DNA of 64,000 nt from Aliivibrio sp. S4MY1 (GTDB lineage: Bacteria > Pseudomonadota > Gammaproteobacteria > Enterobacterales > Vibrionaceae). Location of the stretch: assembly GCF_028765545.1 (NCBI RefSeq), contig NZ_JARACP010000002.1, positions 186,001 through 250,000 of the forward strand. The letters run 5' to 3'. The number at the start of each line of letters is the position of its first letter. Positions within the stretch are counted from its first letter, which is position 1. Below are positions 9,881 to 18,801 of this stretch, piece by piece. The translations under genes were made by a program, and so were the position numbers. Under the pieces are notes generated by a model, which ran no database searches, was not told the origin of the DNA, and saw only the letters and a program-made list of their open reading frames with translations.

Positions 9881-10987
9881 ATGACTCAAGTAAATCAAGA
9901 ACGTTTAGTAAATCACTTCCTAGATATTATTCAGATCGACAGTGAATCAAAAAATGAAAAAGCGATTGCAGAAGCATTAGCAGAGCAGTTGGGAGAGCTA
10001 GGCTTTACGGTATCAAAACTACCTGTACCTGAGCATGTATCAAATGGCTTTAATATTTACGCAAAATTAGAAGGTTCATTAGAGGGCAGCATTGTATTTA
10101 GCTCTCACATGGACACTGTAACTCCGGGTAATGGTATTGAGCCAATTATTGAAGATGGTGTGATCCGCTCTAAAGGTAACACTATCCTTGGCGGTGATGA
10201 TAAATCAGGTATTGCTGCTGTAATGGAAGCGGTACGTGTGATTAAAGAAAACAATCAAGCACACAAAACACTAGAACTTGCGTTTACAGTTTATGAAGAA
10301 GGAGGTTTACACGGCTCTAAAAACTTTGATATGAGCTACATTCAATCTAACCACGCTATCGTATTAGATTCAGGTGGCCCTATCGGGACTATCATTACTT
10401 CTGCTCCTGGCCAACAAAACCTAAAAGTAACTATTACTGGCCGTCCAGCACACGCAGGTTTAGCGCCAGAAGAAGGCATCAATGCCCTAACAGTTGCTGC
10501 AGACGCCATTACTAATATGACACTGTCTCGCATTGACGAAGAAACAACAGCTAACATAGGTGTTGTCCGTGGTGGTCAAGCAACAAACATTGTAATGCCA
10601 GAGTTGTACATTGAAGGTGAAGCTCGCTCTCTAGATGATGAAAAGTTAGCGAAACAAGTTGAGCATATGGAATCAACCTTTAAAGCGGCAGCTGATAAGC
10701 ACGGTGCTGAAATCGAGATTATCTCAACGCGTGCTTATAATGCTTACAAAATTTCAGACGACAATGCACACGTAGCGAGTATTAAAGAAGCGTTTGAAAG
10801 CATTAACATTAGCCCATTCACTAAACCAACGGGTGGTGGCTCTGATGCAAACGTATTTAATGAAAAAGGCTTAACAACGGTTAATCTTTCTACAGGTATG
10901 TCTAAAGTACACACCACTGAAGAGTTTATTAAAGTCTCTGACATGGTTGATATTACGCGCTTTGTTGCGGCGTATTTAACTCGTTAA
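9881..10987 (+). CDS. M20-family peptidase, PepT-like
   Basis: Zinc-dependent cytoplasmic aminopeptidase-like protein of 368 residues. Metal and catalytic residues are visible in order: SSHMDTVTPG (His, Asp), GGDDKSG (bridging Asp), YEEGGLHGS (catalytic Glu and ligand Glu), LDSGG (Asp) and KVHTTEE (C-terminal His). The dimerisation domain, GRPAHAG onward, sits in the middle. It resembles the shorter PepT2/YqjE-type proteins rather than E. coli PepT. The ORF is open from 9842, but AAGAGAAG precedes ATG 9881 and the family start fits there. The substrate is probably small peptides, not shown here. Confidence 0.9.
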   Translation: MTQVNQERLVNHFLDIIQIDSESKNEKAIAEALAEQLGELGFTVSKLPVPEHVSNGFNIYAKLEGSLEGSIVFSSHMDTVTPGNGIEPIIEDGVIRSKGNTILGGDDKSGIAAVMEAVRVIKENNQAHKTLELAFTVYEEGGLHGSKNFDMSYIQSNHAIVLDSGGPIGTIITSAPGQQNLKVTITGRPAHAGLAPEEGINALTVAADAITNMTLSRIDEETTANIGVVRGGQATNIVMPELYIEGEARSLDDEKLAKQVEHMESTFKAAADKHGAEIEIISTRAYNAYKISDDNAHVASIKEAFESINISPFTKPTGGGSDANVFNEKGLTTVNLSTGMSKVHTTEEFIKVSDMVDITRFVAAYLTR

Positions 10988-11016
10988 TCTGAATTCGTTT
11001 TAATTCAACATAAATA

Positions 11017-11050
11017 AAAAGAGCCACTCTAATTAAGGTGGCTCTTTTCT
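11017..11050. terminator. Bidirectional terminator, peptidase / amidohydrolase
   Basis: Stem AAAAGAGCCAC / GTGGCTCTTTT with a 10-base loop between convergent stops. Confidence 0.9.
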
Positions 11051-11060
11051 ATATATGATT

Positions 11061-12971
11061 TTATTTCCCAGTCATTATTTGTTGGAACAACAAGCTGGTT
11101 TCACAAATATCATGATCATGCGAATGCCCTTCATGTTGGTTCAAATAATTCATTACCACTTGGCTTTTCGCCGTTAGTTGCATCCCAACATTACCATTAT
11201 CAATCATTTTTGGTACGCCTCGATATACTGTGGCTGCAATATTGATATCATTAATTACTTCAGGTTTTACGGTGTAAGGATTCTCATCTAGCACAGTGAA
11301 ATCTGCAAATTTACCGATTTCAATCGATCCTACCGTCTCTTCTAGTCTGGCAGTATAAGCAGCGTTAATAGTGATTGCTTTCATCGCTTCATCAACCGTA
11401 ATGCGCTCTTGCGGGCCTTGAACCGTTTCACCTGATAAACCAATACGATTCACGGCAGCCCACACTAAACTTAATGGTTGAGCTGGTGCCATCGGTGCAT
11501 CTGAATGTAAAGATAACACCCCTCCAGCATCAATAAATGAGCGTCCTCTCGACATCACTTCTGCTCGCTCTTTACCGATCCCTTTCTCGCTATATAACTC
11601 AGCCAAAATATGGGTGTAATACGGATTAACACTAAAGTTTGATCCCGTTTCAACCGCTCTTGGGATATCATCTTTATCTGTAATACCTAGATGATGAAAC
11701 CCCGTTCTATGATCGCAACGCGGCACCTCCGAATTTAATGTTTCAACAATATCAACAGCGGTTTCAAATCCAACATCACCATTCGCGTGTATTACAACCG
11801 TATAACCATCTTTCCAATAGGGGCGCATGCTGTCTTCAAGCTCTTGTGGGGTTTGTAACCACTCACCTTCATGTCCATCAATATAACCCTCTTTTAAATG
11901 CATCAATTGGCTATACATCGCACCATCCGTAAATAACTTAACGTATTTTGGTAACCAACGGATTTGTTCATTCTCACTGTAAGTTTGAGTTTGACTCTCT
12001 GCAATTACTTTGCCTTTTTCTGCGTCATATCCTCCCATGGCATAAGTAAAGTTACCCGCAGGGATCAACCAATAATCCAAAGCAAGCGTATCTTCCATTA
12101 GGATATCAATCATTTGATCATACATTTCAGGAGTAACAACCACACCGGGATCAATAGCTGTTGTGATCCCCCCCGCCTGAACATAATCACGAGTACGCTC
12201 CATACCTGTGGCAAATAAACCACTTTCCACCATAAACTCTAACACGTCATTCAAGATTACTTTGGCACCATTTTCATAGGCATGCCCTTTATCCCAATCC
12301 AATTGCGCGTAACCTTGTCCTTCCCCCGTCCATGAGACTTCACTCCAGCCAAACATTTCCATTGCTGCGTCATTAAAATACAACTCGTGAAAACTTCGGT
12401 GCCAAACAATTATTGGTCGAGTATCAGAGATCGCATTCAATTTCTCTTTACTCATTTCACTGCCATGAAAGTAATTATGGTAACCCCATGTCAATAAAGA
12501 AGTTTCTTTATCTTTCATTTCAGATTCGATTTCTGTTAAGCGAGCGAAATAAGCATCATTACCTTGTGTCCCTTCAACATCTCCCCATGGAAAATTCCAA
12601 TCTGCAGGCGTAATAAATTCAGAACCTAATAAAATAGCACTGAGCCATAAATGAATGTGTGGCTCAACAAAACCGGGGGTGATTACTTTATCTTCAAATT
12701 GATCATCAATCGTAAAGCTTGGATGCGATTGATATTTTGTAATCAATGTTTCTTTTTCTCCTAAATCAACAATTTTGCCCTCTTGAACCACCACAGAATT
12801 TGCACCTATTGGCGTCTTGTCTGACATGGTAAGTAATTCATTTGAAGAATAGAGAATTATCGGATTTTGACTAACAGCAGAAGCATCATAAGTCGGTGTA
12901 TTCGTTTGTGTGCAACCGACCAGAGCAGAGAGCGCAATGGCAATAGAAGAAACTTTAAATAATCGATTCAT
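11061..12971 (-). CDS. Amidohydrolase-family lipoprotein, YtcJ-like
   Basis: Predicted metal-dependent hydrolase on the envelope, 636 residues. The N-terminus is a lipoprotein signal ending LSALVGC (Cys20). The Amidohydro_3 fold is shown by the entry motif TPGFVEPHIHLWLS (HxH metal ligands), a VIHANGD block, LHSDAPMAP, and the C-terminal GKFADFTVLDENPYTV strand typical of this class. A His-rich tail (HEGHSHDHD) may bind metal. The start has AAAGG upstream. A LysR gene is divergent across a 140-base gap and may control it. The substrate is unknown; related proteins are annotated as amidases acting on formamide-like bonds. Confidence 0.88.
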   Translation of the reverse strand: MNRLFKVSSIAIALSALVGCTQTNTPTYDASAVSQNPIILYSSNELLTMSDKTPIGANSVVVQEGKIVDLGEKETLITKYQSHPSFTIDDQFEDKVITPGFVEPHIHLWLSAILLGSEFITPADWNFPWGDVEGTQGNDAYFARLTEIESEMKDKETSLLTWGYHNYFHGSEMSKEKLNAISDTRPIIVWHRSFHELYFNDAAMEMFGWSEVSWTGEGQGYAQLDWDKGHAYENGAKVILNDVLEFMVESGLFATGMERTRDYVQAGGITTAIDPGVVVTPEMYDQMIDILMEDTLALDYWLIPAGNFTYAMGGYDAEKGKVIAESQTQTYSENEQIRWLPKYVKLFTDGAMYSQLMHLKEGYIDGHEGEWLQTPQELEDSMRPYWKDGYTVVIHANGDVGFETAVDIVETLNSEVPRCDHRTGFHHLGITDKDDIPRAVETGSNFSVNPYYTHILAELYSEKGIGKERAEVMSRGRSFIDAGGVLSLHSDAPMAPAQPLSLVWAAVNRIGLSGETVQGPQERITVDEAMKAITINAAYTARLEETVGSIEIGKFADFTVLDENPYTVKPEVINDINIAATVYRGVPKMIDNGNVGMQLTAKSQVVMNYLNQHEGHSHDHDICETSLLFQQIMTGK

Positions 12972-13112
12972 AATTTTTGCCTTTCATAATAAATTTCAAC
13001 TTGTGAGCCACGGCATACTTCAGCGTGATGCTCTGTAATAAAGCCATATTACTTATGAATCGACGTTCTAAATAATGCATTATGATGGGAGATACCCAAC
13101 ATTGGAGTGACT

Positions 13113-14003
13113 ATGTTTTCTTATGAACACCTAACCTCATTTTGCGCTACGGTTGAAGAGGGAAGCTATAGCCAAGCGGCTCGAAAACTAGGAAAAGATC
13201 GCACAACGATTAGAGAACAAATCAAAGCATTAGAAGATAGCTATGCAATTGAATTGTTTGATATTCAAGGAAAAAAAGCCATTGCTTCACCGGCAGGACT
13301 TGCTATCTATAAGCAAGCAAAATTATTGGTTAAAAACAGTGAAAAACTCAATTTACGTATGATGAATAATTACCAACAACCGATCACTCAGTTGGATATA
13401 TTTCACGATATTATTGTACCGAATTCTTTAATTTTATTAGTGGAAGAATTTATAACCAATGCATTCCCTCATATTAAAATTCATTGGCTTCACCGTAACA
13501 GAGATCAGGCGTTGGCATCTCTGGTTGAAGGTAAGCATCAGTTAGCTATCATGCAAAATAAACCATCGAATGAAACACAATTCCCAATTGGTTTTTTGAA
13601 TTTAGGTACACATAGTTTCTCAGCTTACTGCAACCCCATGCATCCTATAACTCAGTTATCAAACTTATCATTATATGATTTGCAGCTAGAAAAACAGTAT
13701 ATTAGTGAAAATCATTACAACACCATGCCTGAAATTTTTGCAGTATCCACCGATTTACGTTTGGTCAGCAACAATGATGTCCTACTTAAGCTTGTTAGAC
13801 ATGATGGCTGGGCATTAATGAGTAAAGGGTTAGCTCAACCTTATATTGATAACAAGGAGTTGATTGAAATTAAGATCAAAGAACTATCAAATGATCTTCA
13901 AATTGGCATTTCTTTTTTTTACCCTCTTACGCTTGAACTAAATGACGAAATACAGCAGTTAATGACATTTTTACGTCAATATGCTCAACAGCATTTAAAT
14001 TAA
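13113..14003 (+). CDS. LysR-family transcriptional regulator
   Basis: 296-residue regulator with the N-terminal winged helix-turn-helix (residues 1-60; GSYSQAARKLGKDRTTIREQIKALE) and a divergent effector-binding domain. RTTIREQI replaces the usual SAVSxxI in the recognition helix, which points to an unusual operator. The frame opens at GTG 13107, but GGAG overlaps that codon, so ATG 13113 is preferred. It is divergent from the amidohydrolase gene, the likeliest target by the normal LysR arrangement; that is inference. Confidence 0.88.
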   Translation: MFSYEHLTSFCATVEEGSYSQAARKLGKDRTTIREQIKALEDSYAIELFDIQGKKAIASPAGLAIYKQAKLLVKNSEKLNLRMMNNYQQPITQLDIFHDIIVPNSLILLVEEFITNAFPHIKIHWLHRNRDQALASLVEGKHQLAIMQNKPSNETQFPIGFLNLGTHSFSAYCNPMHPITQLSNLSLYDLQLEKQYISENHYNTMPEIFAVSTDLRLVSNNDVLLKLVRHDGWALMSKGLAQPYIDNKELIEIKIKELSNDLQIGISFFYPLTLELNDEIQQLMTFLRQYAQQHLN

Positions 14004-14004
14004 A

Positions 14005-14038
14005 AAAGCCCCCTTATCATTATTGATAAGAGGGCTAA
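14005..14038. terminator. Bidirectional terminator
   Basis: Stem AGCCCCCTTATCA / TGATAAGAGGGCT with a 4-base loop between convergent stops of the LysR gene and the outer membrane protein gene. One C-A mismatch is present in the stem. Confidence 0.85.
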
Positions 14039-14049
14039 TTTTCAGAGAC

Positions 14050-14841
14050 CTAAAAGAACCATTTCACACCAATCTCTGCTTTAAGCTCTGCATCACCTTC
14101 TATCGCATATCCATTTGGTAAAACGACATCTGCACTGCCATATTCTAACTTTGTCATTAGCCACTGAGTTCGATTCGATTTCATTGGGGCATTGAACATG
14201 ACATTAAACGAACTTGATTCCATCTCCACCACATCACCCGTTGCTTTAAAGTATTCCGGCCATAGTTGTAAAAAGGCACCGCTATCACCAACGGGTTGAG
14301 TCACAAACATATTAATCATATAACCATCGGCAGATTCATCAAACACGTCACCCACAGTATAAGCAAGGTTTGGAAACACCATTGTCCCTGCTGTGTAAGC
14401 GGGGTTAATCAAAGCGATAGCTCCTAATGAAAGCAGCGTTGTGTCTTTTAACCCTTCTCCTTTCGTGGTTCCAGTATTACCATTTTGATGAATTAAATCG
14501 GCTGAAAAACCAACCCGTGGCATTAATGGATTATCCATCGCATGAACTTGAAAGTATTGTGCTCGGCCCCGTTGGTAATCAAACCCAAATTGATCTTTTC
14601 CTTCTTGTTTGGCTTTATCGTTACCAAAAACACCTTCTACAAAACCCGCAAATTGTATGTCTTCACTCCATGCCCCAGTAAACATCGATGACACCCTAAC
14701 ATCAGCATCAGATGTGACAAACATAGCCGCTTGGGTATAAACACGAGTTAAATCGGATGGGTCAATCACTTCATTCTCTTCAGCCAACACAAAATTTGGA
14801 AACATCATCAATACGGAAATACTAGCCACTATTTTTTTCAT
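14050..14841 (-). CDS. Exported protein of unknown function, probably outer membrane beta-barrel
   Basis: I do not recognise a named family. 263 residues, a signal peptide of 20 (MKKIVASISVLMMFPNFVLA), then alternating polar/apolar stretches that end in an aromatic (GVKWFF), the usual mark of an outer membrane barrel. Pieces such as TQWLMTKLEYGSAD look like membrane strands. The start ATG is preceded by GGGTG. It is followed downstream by the LysR gene (convergent) and upstream by a small membrane protein and gltS on the other strand. The function is not inferable. Confidence 0.7.
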   Translation of the reverse strand: MKKIVASISVLMMFPNFVLAEENEVIDPSDLTRVYTQAAMFVTSDADVRVSSMFTGAWSEDIQFAGFVEGVFGNDKAKQEGKDQFGFDYQRGRAQYFQVHAMDNPLMPRVGFSADLIHQNGNTGTTKGEGLKDTTLLSLGAIALINPAYTAGTMVFPNLAYTVGDVFDESADGYMINMFVTQPVGDSGAFLQLWPEYFKATGDVVEMESSSFNVMFNAPMKSNRTQWLMTKLEYGSADVVLPNGYAIEGDAELKAEIGVKWFF

Positions 14842-15063
14842 GCAATCACCCGCCGTTACTTATTCGATATCAGCAACTATAAGTCCAATAAATCAAACTA
14901 AAAAAGGCATTATGAGGGGAGAATTCAATCATATGAAACAGGAGTAAATGATAAAAATAAGATGTTGGATTTATCCCATCATGATGCATTAGTAAATAAA
15001 CCATAATTATACTATGGTTATTTCAGCGGTCATTATCATTGTTTTTTAATAAGGTGGTGCAGC

Positions 15064-15234
15064 ATGAACATATCAACTAATGGCATTATTTATGTCGTCG
15101 CATTTGTTCTTATTTTGGTTGTTGGTTTTCGAATCTATACGATTAAACAACAATTAATCCAAATAAATGAACACGTCCCTACCCAATTAGAAGCAACTCA
15201 TATCTATGACTATTTACTCTTTAATCAACGTTAA
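15064..15234 (+). CDS. Small single-pass membrane protein, 56 residues
   Basis: Short ORF with a good ribosome binding site (AAGGTGG, 8 bases before ATG). Residues 8-23 are strongly hydrophobic (IIYVVAFVLILVVGF), followed by a basic stretch (RIYTIKQQ), so the C-terminal part should face the cytoplasm. A possible -10 box (TATACT) within a palindrome AACCATAATTATACTATGGTT lies about 50 bases upstream. The gene is 145 bases before gltS on the same strand. No family recognised; it may be a stress-type small membrane protein. Confidence 0.55.
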   Translation: MNISTNGIIYVVAFVLILVVGFRIYTIKQQLIQINEHVPTQLEATHIYDYLLFNQR

Positions 15235-15379
15235 TGTATTTATTCATTGGATGATGATTACAATTAAAGACCAAGATAAAAATTAGAAACAGTTCACGGA
15301 ATTACCTCATAGAAGAAAAGCCGTTATCAAACCCAGTTATGATGAGTTTTTACGATATTTTCATATTAAAGGATTATTT

Positions 15380-16606
15380 ATGAACTTCGTTGACGGTGTA
15401 TTACACATCGAGTCGTTTCTTGCTATTACACTTGGGATAATTGTTCTTTTCTTAGGTCGTCGACTAACACAGATGAGCTACTGGCTAAAAGAATTTAGCA
15501 TTCCAGAACCCGTTTCTGGCGGTATTCTTGTTTCTGTTCTTTTCGCCATTCTCCACTACGTAACGCAGATTGATGTCTCTTTTGATTTAGCTACTCGAGA
15601 TCTTCTACTGGTTTACTTCTTCACTACTATTGGCATTAACGCTAGTCTGAAAGATCTCTTTAAAGGTGGCAAACCTCTCATCATTTTATTAACCATCACC
15701 ATCGGGTACATGTTTATTCAAAACCTCACAGGGATAGGGTTTGCTTTGATGCTTGATCAACCCGCTGTTTTTGGTTTGTTAAGTGGCTCAGTCTCTTTAA
15801 TTGGAGGTCATGGAACCGCTATCGCATGGGCACCAAAGATTGGAGAGCAGTTCGATTTAAACACCGCCATGGAGATAGGCATAGCAAGTGCAACCTTTGG
15901 ACTTATTCTTGCCAGTTTAATGGGTGGACCAATCGCAAAATACTTAATTAATAAACACAATTTAAAAGCGACTGAAGGCGAAAAGGTTGATGTTGGAACT
16001 CAGCAAGATTCTAAACAAACTCACATTACTTCTTATGATTTCTTAGATGCTATACTCGCGATTCACATCTGTATTATCTTAGGAGCTATCTTAAATGAAG
16101 TTGTGTCTGGGCTTGGGTTAGATCTTCCTTTGTTCGTAAGTTGCTTGTTTGCTGGTATTTTAATTTCTAATCTAATTCCTAGCTCTTACCCTCGTTTAAC
16201 CGGTACTCGTTGGCCTGCACGTAAACCTGCGGTTGCTCTGATAGCAGATATGGCTTTAGGGGCGTTTTTATCGATGTCTTTAATGAGTATGCAATTATGG
16301 GCTTTAGTGGATTTAGCTGGCCCTATCTTTATTATTTTGGCTGCTCAGTTCTTTATTGCTATATGTATTGCCATCTTTGTTGTCTTCCCTCTTATGGGAA
16401 AAACGTACGATGCTGCGGTCGTGTGTGCAGGGTTTGGAGGTATATCACTAGGGTCGACCCCAACAGCGATGGCAAATATGTCAGCAGTGGCGCAGAAGTA
16501 TGGTAATTCACATCAAGCTTTTATTATCGTGCCTTTAGTTTGTGCCTTTTTTATCGATCTCGCTAACGCGCTGATTATCCCTTATTTTATTAAAATAATC
16601 GGATAG
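15380..16606 (+). CDS. gltS: Sodium/glutamate symporter
   Basis: Inner membrane Na+-coupled glutamate importer of the ESS family. The length, 408 residues, is close to E. coli GltS (401). Seen: about ten hydrophobic segments, the two repeated core regions with FSIPEPVSGGIL and GGHGTAIAWAP, then VCAGFGGISLGSTPTAMANM in the second half, both family signatures. The start is set by AAAGGA before ATG. It is monocistronic by its spacing and ends at a shared terminator with the convergent hydrolase gene. Confidence 0.95.
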   Translation: MNFVDGVLHIESFLAITLGIIVLFLGRRLTQMSYWLKEFSIPEPVSGGILVSVLFAILHYVTQIDVSFDLATRDLLLVYFFTTIGINASLKDLFKGGKPLIILLTITIGYMFIQNLTGIGFALMLDQPAVFGLLSGSVSLIGGHGTAIAWAPKIGEQFDLNTAMEIGIASATFGLILASLMGGPIAKYLINKHNLKATEGEKVDVGTQQDSKQTHITSYDFLDAILAIHICIILGAILNEVVSGLGLDLPLFVSCLFAGILISNLIPSSYPRLTGTRWPARKPAVALIADMALGAFLSMSLMSMQLWALVDLAGPIFIILAAQFFIAICIAIFVVFPLMGKTYDAAVVCAGFGGISLGSTPTAMANMSAVAQKYGNSHQAFIIVPLVCAFFIDLANALIIPYFIKIIG

Positions 16607-16642
16607 CCGCATATCTAGAAAGCGCTTCACTGAAAAATAGAT

Positions 16643-16695
16643 CTCAAAAACAGAAGCATGATCAAGAGGCCAAATCCTTCTTGATCATGCTTCTG
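16643..16695 (-). terminator. Terminator whose arms are RctB-type ATGATCA sites
   Basis: A perfect 17-bp inverted repeat (16651-16667 with 16679-16695; CAGAAGCATGATCAAGA and complement, 11-base loop), followed on the minus strand by five T. It should terminate the hydrolase gene at 16711. Each arm contains ATGATCA in the same context (AGCATGATCAAGA) as the origin iterons. Confidence 0.75.
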
Positions 16696-16710
16696 GATCA
16701 ACAAATAATC

Positions 16711-18018
16711 TTATTGAATTGCTTTAATATCTTCAGTCATTGATATTAGGGTTGATAAGATCTTCTCCCCATCCACTCGTAAACCATTATGCTCATACTC
16801 ACTGGTCATCCATGCTCTAGAGTTAGGAATAGATGTTAGCGTTTCACGAGAGAAATCAAACTCAACAAACATATCATTGACATACGTTACTGCCGCCACG
16901 GGAACCGTATTCTTTGCTAATTGTTCAGTATTGTATAAATTTGGCCAATCAGACTTTTCCGCCAAAAGCTCTGCAGCAGATTTTAAAGGCTTTAACGTTT
17001 CAAGTTGGTCAAAGAACCATGGATAAACCATTTCACCGGTAAAACGCAATGGAGCGCCTTTCTGATGGTTAAATTGAGGGTAACTCTCCCTAACACGGTG
17101 TGCAGACCACTTTGAAGCGTTATGTTGACAATAAATCGACTCATGTAAAATCGCATAAAGTGGATTAGTTAAGTGCGCTTGTTGTGAAAGTACATAATTC
17201 AAAAAGCCATAACCTAACTCTTGTTGGCCATTTACATCTACAAAAGCTGTTTCTAATTGAAAATAGAGCTCTTCTGGTCCACCCGCCATACCAAAACAGA
17301 TCCCCATTTGTTGAAACTGCTCAACGGTAAAGATCTGGCCATTAGGCAAAGTAACCGAGTGATCTAGTAAGCTGTTCGCAATGCGATCACACAGCTCTTG
17401 CGCTCGTGGGAATCGAGCAAAGAATTCATTATTTTTATCTAGTGTTCGCTTGTATGTCGCATGGTAAACATCATCTATATTGCGTGAGATAGAAGGAATT
17501 CCACCAGTAATATACGAAGCCAGTAAGCTTTCCGGAAACAATGATAAGTAAGTAAGTGAACAGAACCCACCAAAACTCTGGCCAATGATGGCCCATTTAT
17601 CAACGCTAAAATGCTTTCTAATCGCTTCAGCATCACGAACAATATTATCTGCTCGAAAGTGGCTTAAATATTCTGCTTGTTTTATCGGATCTAAGTGTTG
17701 GATCGTTTGAGTTGTGATCGGAGAGCTTAATCCTGTACCACGCTGATCCAATAAGATCACACGATATTGATCTAAGGCACGCTTTAACCAACCAGAATTA
17801 CTGAGTGGACGAGCAGCAGGGAAACCTGGTCCACCTTGAAAATAAACTAAATATGGAAGATCAAGATCGCTGTTTTCTGCTTTTACTAATTCTCGAACAT
17901 AAACGGAAACATGATCAGGGGTAGATGTGTAATCATCGTAATTAAGTGGCAAAGTAAAATGATGAGATTGATACTTTACACCATCAAGATAAAAAGCGGG
18001 TTCAGAATAATTGAGCAT
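16711..18018 (-). CDS. Prolyl aminopeptidase-like alpha/beta hydrolase (S33)
   Basis: Cytoplasmic serine peptidase-like protein, 435 residues. The oxyanion segment QGGPGFPA (near 61-68), DQRGTGLSS, and the nucleophile elbow GQSFGG with Ser148 are those of proline iminopeptidases. The His of the triad should be in EYEHNGLRVDGE near the C-terminus, and the Asp in VNDMFVEFD. The start has AAGGAAG before ATG. It releases N-terminal proline if the family assignment holds. ridA lies 80 bases upstream on the same strand, so the two may share a transcript. Confidence 0.88.
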   Translation of the reverse strand: MLNYSEPAFYLDGVKYQSHHFTLPLNYDDYTSTPDHVSVYVRELVKAENSDLDLPYLVYFQGGPGFPAARPLSNSGWLKRALDQYRVILLDQRGTGLSSPITTQTIQHLDPIKQAEYLSHFRADNIVRDAEAIRKHFSVDKWAIIGQSFGGFCSLTYLSLFPESLLASYITGGIPSISRNIDDVYHATYKRTLDKNNEFFARFPRAQELCDRIANSLLDHSVTLPNGQIFTVEQFQQMGICFGMAGGPEELYFQLETAFVDVNGQQELGYGFLNYVLSQQAHLTNPLYAILHESIYCQHNASKWSAHRVRESYPQFNHQKGAPLRFTGEMVYPWFFDQLETLKPLKSAAELLAEKSDWPNLYNTEQLAKNTVPVAAVTYVNDMFVEFDFSRETLTSIPNSRAWMTSEYEHNGLRVDGEKILSTLISMTEDIKAIQ

Positions 18019-18099
18019 GACACTTCCTTATATCAAAGTTACCTAACAAACCAGAGATAATATTGCTAAGTAAGTTATTATTTTAGTTATCTATTTTTA

Positions 18100-18447
18100 T
18101 TATTTTTCAGCCGCGACTACTGATATTTCAACAAGCAGTGCTTCACGAGCCATACTTGCTTCAATACATGCGCGTGCAGGAGCGTGACCTTCCGGTACCC
18201 ATGCATCCCAAATCGCATTCATTTCAGCAAAGTCTTTCATATCTTTAATGTAGATCGTGGCTGATAACATGTGCTCACGAGAGCTGCCTGCTTGATCTAG
18301 TAGTAGATCTACTTTATCAAGCATGGTTTGCGTTTGCTCTGCTATGCCTTTGGTTGCATCAGCACAAACTTGACCACACAGATAAACCGTTCCGTTATGC
18401 TTAACGATACGACTCATGCGCTGTTTTGTTTCTTGACGTTCAATCAT
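18100..18447 (-). CDS. RidA-family enamine/imine deaminase
   Basis: 115-residue protein of the YjgF/RidA family, trimeric enzymes that hydrolyse reactive enamines left by PLP enzymes. Seen: the family block [10 protein letters not shown] near residue 22, the [21 protein letters not shown] helix-strand, and the C-terminal [10 protein letters not shown] with the Arg that binds the substrate carboxylate. AGG lies 6 bases before the ATG. It belongs to a RidA subgroup that is not the archetype. It sits between the rctB terminator and the aminopeptidase gene, reading the same way. Confidence 0.9.
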   Translation of the reverse strand: MIERQETKQRMSRIVKHNGTVYLCGQVCADATKGIAEQTQTMLDKVDLLLDQAGSSREHMLSATIYIKDMKDFAEMNAIWDAWVPEGHAPARACIEASMAREALLVEISVVAAEK

Positions 18448-18801
18448 GCTTACCTACTTCTAAAATATTAAGGTGGAATTTAGAGTATTAGGGTAATAAA
18501 AAATGAAAGAAAATACGAGGACTCTTCGCGTTAAAGCCTTATTTCATAATGGAAGAATGATCATGGCCTCATAAGATACGGGGAATGTGATGAGGATTTA
18601 TTGATAGATAAAAAAACGGCGAGCACTAGGCTCGCCAATACGATTATTGAAACCAATAAAAGTAAGATGTGTAACAATATGAGCCAATCTTTCGATTGGT
18701 AAAGGACAAAGGTTGTCTATTCGTTAGAGATAATAACCTTCAGCCACATTCATTTGTCATCACTATGTCAGAGTAAAGCTATAACGTTGTCAATGATTTA
18801 A
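18448..18801. other. Intergenic region between rctB and ridA
   Basis: 354 bases. Contains one isolated RctB-type site (GAAGAATGATCATGG, core at 18557-18563), the rctB terminator (18611-18637) and a short hairpin CCAATCTTTCGATTGG near 18683. No coding sequence seen. Confidence 0.55.
18611..18637 (-). terminator. Rho-independent terminator after rctB
   Basis: Stem GGCGAGC / GCTCGCC with ACTAG-type loop, followed on the minus strand by six T. Confidence 0.8.
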
